Source of the DNA: an uncultured Caulobacterales bacterium
GTDB taxonomy: Bacteria > Pseudomonadota > Alphaproteobacteria > Caulobacterales > Caulobacteraceae
Direction of reading: 5' to 3'
Length of the DNA: 64,000 nt
Assembly (NCBI GenBank): GCA_903837135.1
Contig: CAILTK010000056.1
Coordinates: forward strand, 62,001 to 126,000
Every line of letters starts with the position of its first letter. Positions within the stretch are counted from its first letter, which is position 1. Below are positions 25,404 through 34,564 of this stretch, in pieces. The notes below the pieces were generated by a model. It made no database searches. It was not told the DNA's origin and was given only the letters and a program-made list of their open reading frames with translations. The position numbers and the translations under genes were made by a program.

Positions 25404-25853
25404 TCATTCCGCCGGCAGATGCGGGTCAATCTGGTGGATTGGCAGATCCCAATGGTTGGTGGTCAGTTCCCAGCGCCGGTTCTCATCGCGCTTGAGGGCC
25501 GCGGTGTCCGGGAACAGGGCCTTGGTCACCTCGCCCTCGTGGGTAGAGGCGTAGCGGTCCTTGAAGGTGATGACGATCCGGTAGTCCCAACGAGAGTCTT
25601 CGCTCGTGTGCAGGCCCGGCCGGACCACCACATAGTCGAGCACATAGCCACGGCGCTTCTCCTCATCGAGGACGGCGATCTGGTACTTCTGAAAGATGCG
25701 CCACCACTCGTCCTGGAAGCCATATTTGACCCGGTAGACCCATTCCTCCTGGAACGCGGGCCTGGCCTGCGCGGGCGCCGTCTGCGCCTCGACCGCGGCG
25801 AGGGGGCCCAGCCCGGCGGCAAGACCGAGCATCAGGGCGACAGGTCGGATCAT
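25404..25853 (-). CDS. Secreted hypothetical protein
   Basis: A 149-residue protein starting at the ATG complement of 25851-25853, which has GGAG 6 nt upstream; an ATG two codons earlier overlaps that ribosome site. A signal peptide (MIRPVALMLGLAAGLGPLAAVEAQ) is followed by a compact domain with FQEEWVYRVKYGFQDEWWRI and TFKDRYASTHEGEV. It has the aromatic-rich alpha/beta pattern of dimeric ferredoxin-like barrels, a tentative fold guess. No catalytic motif is evident. It lies 28 bp downstream of the flavin-reductase gene on the same strand and may be part of that transcript. Confidence 0.65.
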   Translation of the reverse strand: MIRPVALMLGLAAGLGPLAAVEAQTAPAQARPAFQEEWVYRVKYGFQDEWWRIFQKYQIAVLDEEKRRGYVLDYVVVRPGLHTSEDSRWDYRIVITFKDRYASTHEGEVTKALFPDTAALKRDENRRWELTTNHWDLPIHQIDPHLPAE

Positions 25854-25881
25854 CGTCATCTCCGTCGAGAGGCTTGGACTA

Positions 25882-26433
25882 TCAGCCGCCGTCGCCGGCC
25901 CCGGACTGAAGCCGCCTGAGCGCGCGGTTGTAGGTCACCAGAGGATCGCCTTGGCGCACGGCGAGGCTCTGCGCCGTGACCAGCAGGATGGAGTGGGAGC
26001 CGGCGTCGATCACCTGGTCGGTCAGGCAGGTCGCCGTCGACAGGCTGGTCTCCAGCACGGGCGGGCGGCCCGGGACGGTCCGCCACTGCGGACTGGTGAA
26101 GCGTCCGGCTCTCAAGCCAGGATCGATGAAGGTCAGGGCTTCCGCCTCGTCCTCGACGGACAGGATGCTGACCCCGCACAGTTGCGCGCCGACCAGGGCG
26201 TCGTGCGCGGACGCCTCGCGCCGCACGCAGAACAGGAAGCGCGGTGGATCCACCGACAGGCCGGTGATGGAGCTGACCAGCAGTCCCTGCGGCGCCTCAT
26301 CCTGCCAGCAGGTGATGATGGCGAGGCCGCCGGCCAGCCGGGCCAGGGACTCCTTGAAGTGATGCGGGGCGACGCCGGGGGCCTCGACACGCCCGGCGTT
26401 TCGCAGAGAGACGGGGGTCGTCAGGACAGTCAT
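25882..26433 (-). CDS. Flavin reductase (FMN:NAD(P)H), DIM6/NTAB family
   Basis: A 183-residue flavin-reductase-like protein. HHFKESLARLAGGLAIITCW at the N-terminus, GLLVSSITGLSVDPPRFLFCV and a C-terminal DAGSHSILLVTAQSLAV follow the FMN-binding split-barrel family, in which the S-S-x-x-x-x-S region and the GDH/GSH element hold FMN and nicotinamide. It reduces free flavin for two-component monooxygenases. Its position, divergent from the ssuA/ssuD pair across 215 bp, makes it the likely FMNH2 source (the SsuE role) for the SsuD-type enzymes here, although it is not an SsuE-fold protein. Confidence 0.85.
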   Translation of the reverse strand: MTVLTTPVSLRNAGRVEAPGVAPHHFKESLARLAGGLAIITCWQDEAPQGLLVSSITGLSVDPPRFLFCVRREASAHDALVGAQLCGVSILSVEDEAEALTFIDPGLRAGRFTSPQWRTVPGRPPVLETSLSTATCLTDQVIDAGSHSILLVTAQSLAVRQGDPLVTYNRALRRLQSGAGDGG

Positions 26434-26648
26434 TCCGAGCGCGCCTGTGGGAATCGCCAGCGTTAGATTTCTTGAACGGCGCCAGCCGAACAGAATGACG
26501 TTAGACGATCGGCTCGCCCACAGCGCATGACTTATTCTGTAGCGGCTGTTGAGCCTTACTCATCGCGTAGACGCCGCCAACACCTCAAAGCCACCCTAGA
26601 AATTCTCGGCGGCGAAGCGGTCTGGTTCGCGAGATAGTCGAGGCGACC

Positions 26649-27620
26649 ATGGACGGAACGACGACACTGGGAAAAGGCGTCAGCCGGCGCGGCCTGGGCC
26701 TTCTGGCCGGCGCCGCCGCTCTGTCGGCGTGCGCGCCGCGGGCCGGCGCCCTGACGACGATCAACATCGGCTACCAGAAGAACGGCGTGCTGCTTCTGGC
26801 CAGGTCGCGCGGCGTGGTCGATGCGCTGATGCGCCCCATCAAGCTGAACTGGGTGGAGTTTCCCAGCGGGCCGCCGCTGCTGGAGGCGATGAACGCCGGG
26901 GCGATCGATCTCGGCGCCACCGGCGACACCCCGCCGATCTTCGCCCAGGCGGCGGGGTCGGCGCTGCAGTACGTGGCGTTCCAGCCGCTGACCGGCGAAG
27001 GCGAGGCCCTGCTGGTCCCGCCTGCCTCCTTGATCCGTAGCGTCGCCGAACTCAGGGGCAAGCGGGTGGCCTTCACCAAGGGCTCGTCCTCGCACCTGCT
27101 GGCGGCGAACGCCCTGGCCCGCGCCGGTCTGACCCTGGCCGAGGTCAAGGCGATCTACCTGTCGCCGAGCGACGCGGCGAGCGCCTTCGGACGCGGCGCG
27201 GTGGACGCCTGGGCGATCTGGGACCCGTTCCTGGCCCTGGCCGAGCGGGACCAGAAGGCGCGCATCCTCGTATCGGGGACCAGGCTGCCGCGGACCGACG
27301 CCTTCTATCTCGCGTCGAACCGGATCATCGCCCAGGCCCCGAAGGCGCTCGGCCAGCTGCTGGACGCCCTGCGCGCCGAGGCGGCCTGGGGCGACGACCA
27401 CCGCCCGGAGCTGGTGAAGATCGTCTCCGCCGCCAACGGCCTGCCGCCGGACATCGTCGACACCAGCCTGCGGCGCGGTCGCCTGGCGGTCGAACCCCTG
27501 ACCCACGACGTCATGGTGCGCCAACAGGCCGCCGCCGACACCCTGCAGACCCTCGGCGCCATTCCTCGCAAGATCAGGGTCGCGGACGCGGCCTGGCCCG
27601 GCTGGAGACAGAGCTCATGA
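26649..27620 (+). CDS. Sulfonate ABC transporter substrate-binding protein, SsuA-like
   Basis: A 323-residue periplasmic binding protein. The N-terminus combines an SRRGLG twin-arginine-like motif with a lipobox-like LSAC. The mature protein has the SsuA/TauA pattern: [60 protein letters not shown] and [17 protein letters not shown]. It would capture aliphatic sulfonates or sulfate esters for the SsuBC transporter, whose only copy in the window is at 38.5-40.2 kb. The stop overlaps the ssuD start (ATGA), so binding protein and enzyme are made together. Confidence 0.9.
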   Translation: MDGTTTLGKGVSRRGLGLLAGAAALSACAPRAGALTTINIGYQKNGVLLLARSRGVVDALMRPIKLNWVEFPSGPPLLEAMNAGAIDLGATGDTPPIFAQAAGSALQYVAFQPLTGEGEALLVPPASLIRSVAELRGKRVAFTKGSSSHLLAANALARAGLTLAEVKAIYLSPSDAASAFGRGAVDAWAIWDPFLALAERDQKARILVSGTRLPRTDAFYLASNRIIAQAPKALGQLLDALRAEAAWGDDHRPELVKIVSAANGLPPDIVDTSLRRGRLAVEPLTHDVMVRQQAAADTLQTLGAIPRKIRVADAAWPGWRQSS

Positions 27621-28759
27621 CCACCGACGCGCCCCTTCGCCTGTTCTGGTTCCTGCCCACCGCGGGAGACGGTCCCTACCTCGGCTCGCAGGACGGCTGG
27701 CGGCCGACCGAGTTCGGCTACATGCAGCAGATCGCCCAGGCGGCGGACCGGCTCGGCTTCGAGGGCGTGCTCCTGCCCACCGGCCCCTCCTGCTTCGACG
27801 GCTGGACCCTGACCTCGGCGCTCGCGCCCCTGACCCGGCGGCTGAAGTTCCTGGTCGCGCTGCGGCCCGGCATCATCGCCCCCGCCTACGCCGCGCGCCA
27901 GGCCGCGGCCCTGGACCAGGTGCTAGACGGACAGCTGCTGCTCAACATCGTCACCGGCGGGAATCCGGGCGAACTCGCCCAGGACGGAGTGCACCTCGAG
28001 CACGATGACCGTTATGGCCAGACCGAGGAGTTCCTCACCGTCTGGCGCGCCATCGCCAGCGGCGAACCGATCAGCTTCCAGGGCAAGCATTTCCGCGTCG
28101 AGAGCCCGGGCAAGCTGGTGTTCCCCTCGGTGCAGAAGCCCCATCCCCCGCTCTACTTCGGCGGCTCGTCCGAGGCCGGGCTCGATGTCGCCGGCAAGCA
28201 CGTGGACTACTATCTGACCTGGGGCGAACCGCCCGAGGCGGTGGCCGAGAAGTTCGCCGCGGCCCGGGCGGCGGCGGCGTCGCACGGCCGCACCCTGCGC
28301 TTCGGCCTTCGCATCCACCTGATCGTGCGCGAGACCGAGGCGGAAGCCTGGGAAGCCGCCGACCGGCTGATCAGCAAGGTGACCGACGAGGCGATCGCGG
28401 CGGCGCGCGAACGGCGCTCCCGGCTGACGGAGTCCGAGGGCCAGCGTCGGATGACCGCCCTGCACGGGTTCCGGCGCGACGCCCTGGAGATCGCGCCCAA
28501 CCTCTGGGCCGGCGTGGGCCTGATCCGCGAGGGCGCCGGCACCGCCCTGGTCGGCGACCCCGAAACCGTGGCGGCGCGGCTGCGCGCCTACCAGGCGGTC
28601 GGCGTCGACACCATCATCGCCTCCGGCTACCCGCACCTGGAGGAGGCCTATAAGGTGGCGGAACTGCTGTTCCCGGCTCTCGGCATCGCCCCCGACCGGC
28701 CCGAACCCCGCGTCGTCAGTCGCGACTTCGCCGAGAGCCGGCGGGTGCGCGCGAGCTGA
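27617..28759 (+). CDS. ssuD: FMNH2-dependent alkanesulfonate monooxygenase
   Basis: A 380-residue enzyme with the SsuD pattern throughout: [16 protein letters not shown] at the N-terminus, [20 protein letters not shown] with the conserved Cys, [48 protein letters not shown] and [20 protein letters not shown]. It releases sulfite from C1-C10 alkanesulfonates, giving an aldehyde, with reduced FMN supplied by a partner reductase. It is coupled to the upstream ssuA-like gene. Length and motifs match the family, so substrate class is fairly sure though chain-length preference is not. Confidence 0.93.
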   Translation: MTTDAPLRLFWFLPTAGDGPYLGSQDGWRPTEFGYMQQIAQAADRLGFEGVLLPTGPSCFDGWTLTSALAPLTRRLKFLVALRPGIIAPAYAARQAAALDQVLDGQLLLNIVTGGNPGELAQDGVHLEHDDRYGQTEEFLTVWRAIASGEPISFQGKHFRVESPGKLVFPSVQKPHPPLYFGGSSEAGLDVAGKHVDYYLTWGEPPEAVAEKFAAARAAAASHGRTLRFGLRIHLIVRETEAEAWEAADRLISKVTDEAIAAARERRSRLTESEGQRRMTALHGFRRDALEIAPNLWAGVGLIREGAGTALVGDPETVAARLRAYQAVGVDTIIASGYPHLEEAYKVAELLFPALGIAPDRPEPRVVSRDFAESRRVRAS

Positions 28760-28811
28760 GGCGACTCTTTCGCTCCGAAGCGGGTTGTAACAGCGGAATG
28801 GCGCAGGCCCC

Positions 28812-29180
28812 TTAGTCCCAGATTTCCAGCGCCTGCAGATGGCGGTGCAATTCCATCGCATCGTGCAGAACCCGTCCGATGACGATCAGGGCCGGATCGA
28901 GCGCGCGGTAGATCAGGAAATGCCTTGGCCGCTGCACGACGCCGTCGGGACCGCGCGCATGTTCGCGGCTACCGCGTAGATGCCAGCTGCGGACATGAGA
29001 GCCCAACTCTGGCCGGGCAAGACTACCGGTCCGCGTCGGATCAGCCGCGACGTCCAGCAGCGCGGCGACGAGGAGCCGCTCATAACGGCGGCGGGCCGCG
29101 CCTCCGAACTGTCGTTCCGACCACTCCAGGATCTCGACAATGTCGGTCTCCGCCGCTTCCGTAAGGCGATACCGCGCCAT
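28812..29180 (-). CDS. parE: ParE/RelE-superfamily toxin
   Basis: A 122-residue basic protein, slightly longer than typical ParE. It starts MARYRLTEAAETDIVEILEW, the usual helix-hairpin opening, and continues with RYERLLVAALLDVAADPTRTG and HLRGSR, then RPRHFLIYRALDPALIVIGRVLHDAMEL, the C-terminal beta core of the ParE/RelE fold. ParE-type toxins poison DNA gyrase, RelE-type cleave mRNA; the sequence favours ParE. Its ATG shares one base with the antitoxin stop (TGATG). The frame stays open upstream through the antitoxin gene, but that extension is an out-of-frame shadow. Confidence 0.88.
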   Translation of the reverse strand: MARYRLTEAAETDIVEILEWSERQFGGAARRRYERLLVAALLDVAADPTRTGSLARPELGSHVRSWHLRGSREHARGPDGVVQRPRHFLIYRALDPALIVIGRVLHDAMELHRHLQALEIWD

Positions 29181-29470
29181 CAATCTTCGGTGCGGAGCCG
29201 TTTGCTGGCCCGAGCGCCCAGTTGACCGATATAGTCTTCCAGCGCATCGCCGGTGACCTCGCGAAAGCGTCCGGCTTCGAGATCGCGCCAGCCGACCTGC
29301 GCCGCGGCGCGCAACGCCTCCAGCCGGGCCGCGTCCTCCGCCTCCCGCTGTTCGACAAGCCGCAAGCCATCGCGCATAACCTCGCTCGCGTTCTGATACC
29401 GTCCTGACTCCACCAGGTGCTCGATGACCTGCTGTTGGTGGTCTGTGAGAACGACATTCCGGGTCGGCAT
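29180..29470 (-). CDS. parD: ParD-like antitoxin
   Basis: A 96-residue acidic protein with an N-terminal ribbon-helix-helix motif, MPTRNVVLTDHQQQVIEHLV followed by SGRYQNASEVMRDGLRLVEQ, the standard ParD DNA-binding part. The C-terminal half would wrap the toxin. It is the first gene of the module and would autorepress the promoter in the 91-bp region upstream. The module is wedged between the two ssu transcription units of opposite strand and may stabilise this stretch of the chromosome. Confidence 0.88.
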   Translation of the reverse strand: MPTRNVVLTDHQQQVIEHLVESGRYQNASEVMRDGLRLVEQREAEDAARLEALRAAAQVGWRDLEAGRFREVTGDALEDYIGQLGARASKRLRTED

Positions 29471-29561
29471 GCCCTCGGCTCCTCGGCGAAACGCCGGTGG
29501 AGGATAGGCTCAATGGCATAATATGCCAATCCATGCGGGTGGTTTCTGCGCTAGAACTGCG

Positions 29562-30530
29562 TCAGCGGCTGGCGAACCCGCCGCTGAACGACGGGTCGAA
29601 CGCCGCGTCGATGTCGGGCCGCACCGACGCGATCCCGGCCTTGCGGAACAGCGTGAGGGTGGCGACCTCCGCCCGCACGACTTCGGCGGTGATCGGCACG
29701 ACCTTCAGGTCCTGGCGGCGGACTAGGTCCACCTCCACGTCCAGGGGCAGGCCGGTGTCGCGGGCCAGGGCGGCGGCGTGCAGCGCCGGGTTGGCGGCCG
29801 CCCAGCGGTAGGCCGCCGCCATGCGGCTCAGGAAGTCCTGCAGCAGGCCGCGCTTTCCGGCGATGGCCGTCTCGGTCGCCGCCATGAAGCTGTAGCCGGT
29901 GAACAAGCCGGCGCCGTCGGCCAGCACCCGGTTGGCGTCGTGCAGGGTGGCGAGGCCGATGTAGGGCGCCCAGGTCGACCAGGCGTCGACCGCGCCGCGC
30001 TGCAGGGCCGCCTTGCCGTCGCCCGGCGACAGGAACACGGTCTGGACCGCATCGAACGGCAGACCGGCGCGCTCCAGCAGCCGCAACAACAGATAATGCC
30101 CGACCGATCCCTTGCCGGTGGCGACGCGCCGTCCCTTCAGATCCTGCACGGTACGGATCGGCGAGCCGTTGGGCACGATCACGGCCGTCGACGCTCCCGA
30201 CGCGGCGGCCCGCAGCGCGGCCACGGCCTTGATCCTCGAGCCCGCGGCATAGGCGAACACGAACGGCGCATCGCCGACGCCGCCGACATCGACCGCGCCG
30301 GCGCCCAGGGCCTCGAGCAAGGGCGCCGCCGCGCCGAACTCGCTCCACGCCACCGTATAGCCCGCGCCCCTCAGCGCCCCGGACGCTTCGAGGATCGCAC
30401 GGGTATTGCCCCTCTGGCTGGCCACGTTCAGGACGGCGCCCGACGCCCGCGGGGGAGCGCAGGCGCCGGGCGCGAGGCAGGCTGTCGCCAGGATCAGGCG
30501 TCTTCGGTCAAATCCGGCGTCGGCCGTCAT
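29562..30530 (-). CDS. SsuA-like substrate-binding protein, second copy
   Basis: A 322-residue lipoprotein-like binding protein (DRRRLILATACLAPGAC gives a twin-Arg/lipobox-type leader). It has the NMT1/SsuA layout: LNVASQRGNTRAILEASGAL, GAVDVGGVGDAPFVFAYAAG, LKGRRVATGKGSVGHYLLLR and GAVDAWSTWAPYIGLA. It lies three bases downstream of the SsuD-type gene and is last in that transcript. It differs clearly from the copies at 26.6 kb and 34.6 kb, so the three probably bind different sulfonates or sulfate esters and share the single SsuBC transporter. Confidence 0.88.
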   Translation of the reverse strand: MTADAGFDRRRLILATACLAPGACAPPRASGAVLNVASQRGNTRAILEASGALRGAGYTVAWSEFGAAAPLLEALGAGAVDVGGVGDAPFVFAYAAGSRIKAVAALRAAASGASTAVIVPNGSPIRTVQDLKGRRVATGKGSVGHYLLLRLLERAGLPFDAVQTVFLSPGDGKAALQRGAVDAWSTWAPYIGLATLHDANRVLADGAGLFTGYSFMAATETAIAGKRGLLQDFLSRMAAAYRWAAANPALHAAALARDTGLPLDVEVDLVRRQDLKVVPITAEVVRAEVATLTLFRKAGIASVRPDIDAAFDPSFSGGFASR

Positions 30531-30533
30531 CCG

Positions 30534-31628
30534 CTATCCCGCGGCGCGGACGGGTTCGGCGTCGCGGCGCGCCACGAGCTCGCGTACGAGCGGGATCAGG
30601 TCCCGGCCATAGCCGATGGCGTCCTCGAGCGGATCGAAGCCGCGGATCAGGAAGGTGGTGACGCCGAGATCGTAGTAGTCCAGCAGGCCTTCGGCCACCT
30701 GTTCGGGCGTGCCGACTAATCCCGTCGAATTGCCCTGAGCGCCGGTGACGGCGGCGAGGCCGGTCCACAGCCGCTTGTCGACCCGCGTGCCCTGGGCCGC
30801 GGCCTGCAGCAGACGCTGCGAGCCGGCGTTCGGCGGCGCATGGCCCGTGAGGCTCTGGCCCGATCTGGCCCGCAGCGCCTTGGTGCGCTCGACAATCTCG
30901 TCGGCGCGCTTCCAGGCCGCCTCTTCCGTGTCGGCGATCACCGGGCGGAGCGACAGGCTGAATCGTGGGTTGCGGCCATGCTTGGCCGCCGCGGCGCGGA
31001 CCCGGGCGATGGTCTCGCGCACCTGGGCCTGGGTCTCGCCCCACAGGGCGTAGACGTCGGCGTGCTTGCCGGCGACCGGTATGGCCTCGTCCGATGAACC
31101 GCCGAAATAGATCGGCAGGTGCGGCGACTGCGCCGGCTTCACATCGCCGAAGGCCTGTTTCACCTGGTAGAAGCGGCCGTCGTAGTCGAACGGCGTCTCG
31201 CTGGTCCATTCCTGGCGCACGATGTCGAGGTATTCGCTGGTGCGGGCGTAGCGGACGTCCTTGGTGGTGTGATCGCCATCCTTGGCCATCTCGTCGTCGG
31301 CGCCGCCGGTGATGATGTGCACCGCGATGCGGCCGCCGGTGAGCTGATCGAGCGTCGCCAGCTGGCGCGCCGCCACGGTCGGCTGGGTGAAGCCGGGCCG
31401 GTGGGCGATCATGAAGCCGAGACGCTCGGTGACAGCGGCCGCGTAGCCGGCGATGTGCTGGCTTTCGGGCGAGGTCGACCCGAAGGCCACCAGGGCGCGA
31501 TCGAAGCCGCCCGCCTCATGAGCCCGCGCGACCTTCTCGATATACTCACGGTCCACCACGGGCCCGGAGGCCGGACGGATCTCCGACGAATGGCGCCAGC
31601 CGATAAAGCCGATGAATTCCACGGACAT
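30534..31628 (-). CDS. FMNH2-dependent SsuD-type monooxygenase, second copy
   Basis: A 364-residue LLM enzyme. I use the ATG at 31628, preceded by GGAG at 6 nt; a TTG four codons earlier overlaps that site. It carries FIGFIGWRHSSEIRPASGPV at the N-terminus, GFMIAHRPGFTQPTVAARQL, IAVHIITGGADDEMAKDGDH, RYARTSEYLDIVRQ and HLPIYFGGSSDEAIPVAGKH. The GG-SS and R-Y-x-R-x-x-E-Y elements place it in the alkanesulfonate monooxygenase group, but the Cys-containing loop of the ssuD copy at 27.6 kb is missing, so it likely serves another sulfur compound. It is coupled with the downstream binding-protein gene. Confidence 0.88.
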   Translation of the reverse strand: MSVEFIGFIGWRHSSEIRPASGPVVDREYIEKVARAHEAGGFDRALVAFGSTSPESQHIAGYAAAVTERLGFMIAHRPGFTQPTVAARQLATLDQLTGGRIAVHIITGGADDEMAKDGDHTTKDVRYARTSEYLDIVRQEWTSETPFDYDGRFYQVKQAFGDVKPAQSPHLPIYFGGSSDEAIPVAGKHADVYALWGETQAQVRETIARVRAAAAKHGRNPRFSLSLRPVIADTEEAAWKRADEIVERTKALRARSGQSLTGHAPPNAGSQRLLQAAAQGTRVDKRLWTGLAAVTGAQGNSTGLVGTPEQVAEGLLDYYDLGVTTFLIRGFDPLEDAIGYGRDLIPLVRELVARRDAEPVRAAG

Positions 31629-31682
31629 GACAGTCTCCAAAGACGTGGCCCACAGTCTTCATAAGCCGAGGTGAGGATCAGG

Positions 31683-31701
31683 ATGAGCGAGTAATTCTCA
31701 T
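31683..31701 (-). promoter_or_regulatory. ATGAG-N9-CTCAT inverted repeat
   Basis: A 19-bp interrupted palindrome lies 55 bp upstream of the SsuD-type start, in the 98-bp gap after the GST gene. LysR-type regulators bind such T-N11-A-like inverted repeats. The right half, ATTCTCAT (31694-31701), recurs at 40275-40282 in the LysR/ssuC divergent region. Confidence 0.4.
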
Positions 31702-31726
31702 GCCAGCCTTTGTTGTTCTTAATGGA

Positions 31727-32374
31727 TCAGGCGGCGACTGCCGGGTCGAGGCCGGATTCCTGCACCAGCACGCGAACGACCGATGGCCGCGCCAAGGCCC
31801 GGTCGCCCTTGGCGTTCCACGCGGGATAAGCCGACAGGTCGACTCCTATGCGCTCCGCCCAGCGGCGTACCACCAGGGCGTAGGCGTCGACTGCGGTGAA
31901 GGTCTCGCCGACCAGCCAGGCGTCCTTGGCCGCGGCGAGCGCTTCCAGGCCATCGAGCGCGCGGACGAACCGGTCCCGGCCGGGCGCGGCCAGGGCGCCC
32001 CTCATGGCCAGATCGTCGGCGTATCGCTCGGGCCGGGTGATCTGGGCGAAGGCCACGTGCACGGTGGTGGCCAGCCAGGTCATCGCCTCGTAGGCGCGGG
32101 CCGCAAGCAGCGGGTCATGACCCGGCAGTATGCCCGCCGTGCGGAAGCGCCGATCGAGATAGGTGACGATGGCGATCACTTCGGTCAGCGGCCGGCCGTC
32201 GACGACCAGGGTGGGAACGCGGCCCTTGGGATTGAGCGCCAGATAGTCGGGCTTGCGCTGGTCGCCGTCGGCCAGGTTCAGGCGGACCGCGTCGAAGGCG
32301 GCGCCGGCCTCCTCCAGCGCCACGTGCGGCACGAACGAGCAGGCGCCCGGCGCATAGTAGAGGGTGAGGCCCAT
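31727..32374 (-). CDS. Glutathione S-transferase family protein
   Basis: A 215-residue GST. The start is the ATG at 32374, giving MGLTLYYAPGACSFVPHVAL, the beta-class opening with the conserved Cys at position 12 and Ser at 13. The thioredoxin-like domain continues with KGRVPTLVVDGRPLTEVIAI (cis-Pro and the Glu-Val pair that holds glutathione), and the all-helical domain follows. It is the fourth gene downstream of the class II aldolase and directly follows the rhodanese gene by 20 bp. A role in thiolytic opening of an organosulfur intermediate, or in detoxification of reactive sulfur, is possible. Confidence 0.9.
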   Translation of the reverse strand: MGLTLYYAPGACSFVPHVALEEAGAAFDAVRLNLADGDQRKPDYLALNPKGRVPTLVVDGRPLTEVIAIVTYLDRRFRTAGILPGHDPLLAARAYEAMTWLATTVHVAFAQITRPERYADDLAMRGALAAPGRDRFVRALDGLEALAAAKDAWLVGETFTAVDAYALVVRRWAERIGVDLSAYPAWNAKGDRALARPSVVRVLVQESGLDPAVAA

Positions 32375-32394
32375 GCTCTCAGTTCTCCCAACGC

Positions 32395-33972
32395 TCAGAT
32401 GACGAAGAAGCCGTGCGTCCCGTCGCGCTCGAGCTGCTCCACGAGGCCGAACTCCCAGTCGAGATAGGCCTGCATCGCGCCCTGGGCGTGGTCGGTTCCC
32501 TCGTAGGGGCGCTTGTAGACATCGATCGGAGCGTTGGCGGCGCGCTCGAGCCCGGCTTCGAGCGGCAGCCCCGCCGCGGTCCAGGCGGCTGTGCCGCCGT
32601 CGAGCACCTCCGGCGTCGCGCCCGTCAGCGCGGCGACCTCCTCGGCGGCGAGGGTGGCGAGGACGCCGTCCGGCGATGTCAGCACGATCGGCCGGGCGTC
32701 GGGAAGCCTGTGCAGCGCATCGTTCAGCTGCGCGCGAATGGCGAACCAGGCGCCGGGAATATGACCACGCCGGTGCGCCGGGCTGGGTCCGAGATCGACC
32801 ACCGTCACATCGCCCCCGGCGAGCCGCTGCGACAGCGCCCTGGCGTCGATCGTCAGGGTCGGCGGCAGGGGCGGCCGGGTCGGCGTCCACCCGCCGGTCT
32901 CAAGCGGGCCCGCGAAGGGCGCCTCCAGCACATAGACCTCCCACCCCATCTGGGCGAGCCAGGAGGCGGTCATGTCGGCGCGGACGCCGCGGTCGTCGGC
33001 GAGCACGATCCGCGCGCCGCGCACCGGCGCCGCCATGTCGGTCTCCTGCACCAGCTGGCCTCCCGGCGCGCTGCGGAACGCCGGCAGATGGCCGGTGGCG
33101 TACTCCTCGGGCGGCCGCACGTCGAAACGATAGAGCGTGCGCGTCCGCTCGCGCCCGAGCTCGGCCAGTTGGTCCGCGTCCAGCCGCTTCACCCCTGCCC
33201 GGTAGGCCACCTCGCGGGCGCGGGAGCGCGCCTCGCTTTCATGCTCGGCCGAGGGCTCGGGCGCGCGGCGGTCCTGTCCGCGATCGAGCTCCAGTCCCGC
33301 CAGGGTCCAGCCGATCGCCCCGTTGCGCAGGGCGAACACCGGATTGGGCAGGCGGGCGTTCAGCAGGGACTGGGCGCCGATGATGCTGCGGGTGCGGCCA
33401 GCGCAGTTGACGATGATGGTGGTGGTCGCGCTGGGCGCCAGCTCGCGCGCCCGCAGCACCAGTTCCGCGCCCGGCGTGGAGACGCCGCGCGGAATGCTCA
33501 TCGTCTGGTATTCGTCCCATCGGCGCGCGTCGAGCACCACCAGGTCCGGTTCGCTGTCGATCAGCGCCTTGGCGTCCGGCGCCGACAGGGACGGCGTGCG
33601 CCGGCGCGATTCCACCAGTTCGCCGAACGCCTTGCTGGCCGAATTGACGTCCTGGAACAGCTCGAGGCCGGCGTCGCGCCAGCCTTGCAGGCCGCCGGCG
33701 AGGGCGTGCACGTTCGAATAGCCGAGCCCGCGCAGGCGCTCGGCGGCCGGCGCGACCAGACCCTCGCCGTCGTCGTAGAGCACGAGGCGGACGTCGCGGC
33801 GCGGCAGCCGGTCGATGGCTTCGAGCTCGAGCCGGCTCAGCGGGAGATTGGCGGCGAACAGGGGATGGTCCTTGGCGTAGGGATCCTCTTCGCGCAGGTC
33901 GAGCAGGGCGATCTCGCGGCGCATCAGAAGGTCGAAGCGGACCTCGGCGGGGGTAATCAGGGAGAGGGTCAA
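32395..33972 (-). CDS. Four-domain rhodanese-like sulfurtransferase
   Basis: A 525-residue protein of four tandem rhodanese domains, at about residues 10-110, 125-235, 270-370 and 380-475. Each shows the LLDLRE / VVLDARRWDEY / YRFDVRPPEEYATGHLPAF / VVDLGPSPAHRRGHIPGAWF opening. Only domain 2 has the catalytic loop Cys (IIVNCAGRTRS); the matching loops in the others read LYDDGEG, LADDRGV and LTSPDGV and are Cys-free. One active site with three structural or docking domains is therefore expected. Its start overlaps the stop of the dioxygenase gene by four bases (ATGA), linking sulfur transfer to thiol oxidation. Confidence 0.9.
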   Translation of the reverse strand: MTLSLITPAEVRFDLLMRREIALLDLREEDPYAKDHPLFAANLPLSRLELEAIDRLPRRDVRLVLYDDGEGLVAPAAERLRGLGYSNVHALAGGLQGWRDAGLELFQDVNSASKAFGELVESRRRTPSLSAPDAKALIDSEPDLVVLDARRWDEYQTMSIPRGVSTPGAELVLRARELAPSATTTIIVNCAGRTRSIIGAQSLLNARLPNPVFALRNGAIGWTLAGLELDRGQDRRAPEPSAEHESEARSRAREVAYRAGVKRLDADQLAELGRERTRTLYRFDVRPPEEYATGHLPAFRSAPGGQLVQETDMAAPVRGARIVLADDRGVRADMTASWLAQMGWEVYVLEAPFAGPLETGGWTPTRPPLPPTLTIDARALSQRLAGGDVTVVDLGPSPAHRRGHIPGAWFAIRAQLNDALHRLPDARPIVLTSPDGVLATLAAEEVAALTGATPEVLDGGTAAWTAAGLPLEAGLERAANAPIDVYKRPYEGTDHAQGAMQAYLDWEFGLVEQLERDGTHGFFVI

Positions 33973-34559
33973 AGCGTCTGCTCCAGCGCCAGCACCGGCG
34001 GCGCCACCGGCGCATAGCCCGAAACGAACCGCTTCGGACGCCCCGCCGCGTCGAAGGTGGACCGCTCGACCTTGCCGATGTCGGCGCCGTAGACGTGGAT
34101 GCTGACCGAGGCCCGATCGTCGAAGGCGTTGGCGACCCGGTGGATGTCGCCGATCGACGGCGAGACCGCCTCCACCTGGCCGGGTGTGAGGCGGCGCTCA
34201 GGTCCGGCCGGGCGCAGACGATCACCGCCGATCTCGAAGGCCTGGCTGAGCTCGGCCCCGCGCAACACGCCGATCAGCCCCCAGACGGTATGGTTGTGTA
34301 CCGGCGTGGCCTGCCCCGGTCCCCAGACGAAGCTCACCACGCTGAAGCGATCCTCGGGGTCGCGATAGAGCAGGTACTGCTGATAGCGGTTCGGATCGGA
34401 TCGGGCGTAGGCGTCGGGCAGCCAGTCGTCCGACCCGACCAACGCGCCCAGCAACGCCTTGCCCTCGACCAGCAGGTCGGCCTCCGTCGGCGATCGGGCC
34501 ACAAGCGCGTCGAGGCGGGCGACGAAGGCGGCCAGGCGAGTCAAGTCGGGGGGGGTCAT
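33969..34559 (-). CDS. Cysteine dioxygenase-type thiol dioxygenase
   Basis: A 196-residue cupin. The non-haem iron ligands are H88 and H90 (PVHNHTVWGLIGVL) and H140 (SIGDIHRVANAF), and SIHVYGAD holds the conserved Tyr. Where mammalian cysteine dioxygenase has Arg60, this protein has RYQQYLLY with Gln60/Gln61, which fits the Gln-type branch that oxidises 3-mercaptopropionate as well as or instead of cysteine. It would turn a thiol into a sulfinate. It is translationally coupled to the rhodanese gene and lies 5 bp after the third binding-protein gene. The exact thiol is an open question. Confidence 0.88.
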   Translation of the reverse strand: MTPPDLTRLAAFVARLDALVARSPTEADLLVEGKALLGALVGSDDWLPDAYARSDPNRYQQYLLYRDPEDRFSVVSFVWGPGQATPVHNHTVWGLIGVLRGAELSQAFEIGGDRLRPAGPERRLTPGQVEAVSPSIGDIHRVANAFDDRASVSIHVYGADIGKVERSTFDAAGRPKRFVSGYAPVAPPVLALEQTL

Positions 34560-34564
34560 CGGGC

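Noticed and set aside
28812-29534. Longer frame containing the toxin
   Set aside because: Codons before the ATG at 29180 are the antitoxin gene read in another frame. The overlap TGATG and the ParE-type N-terminus fix the toxin start.
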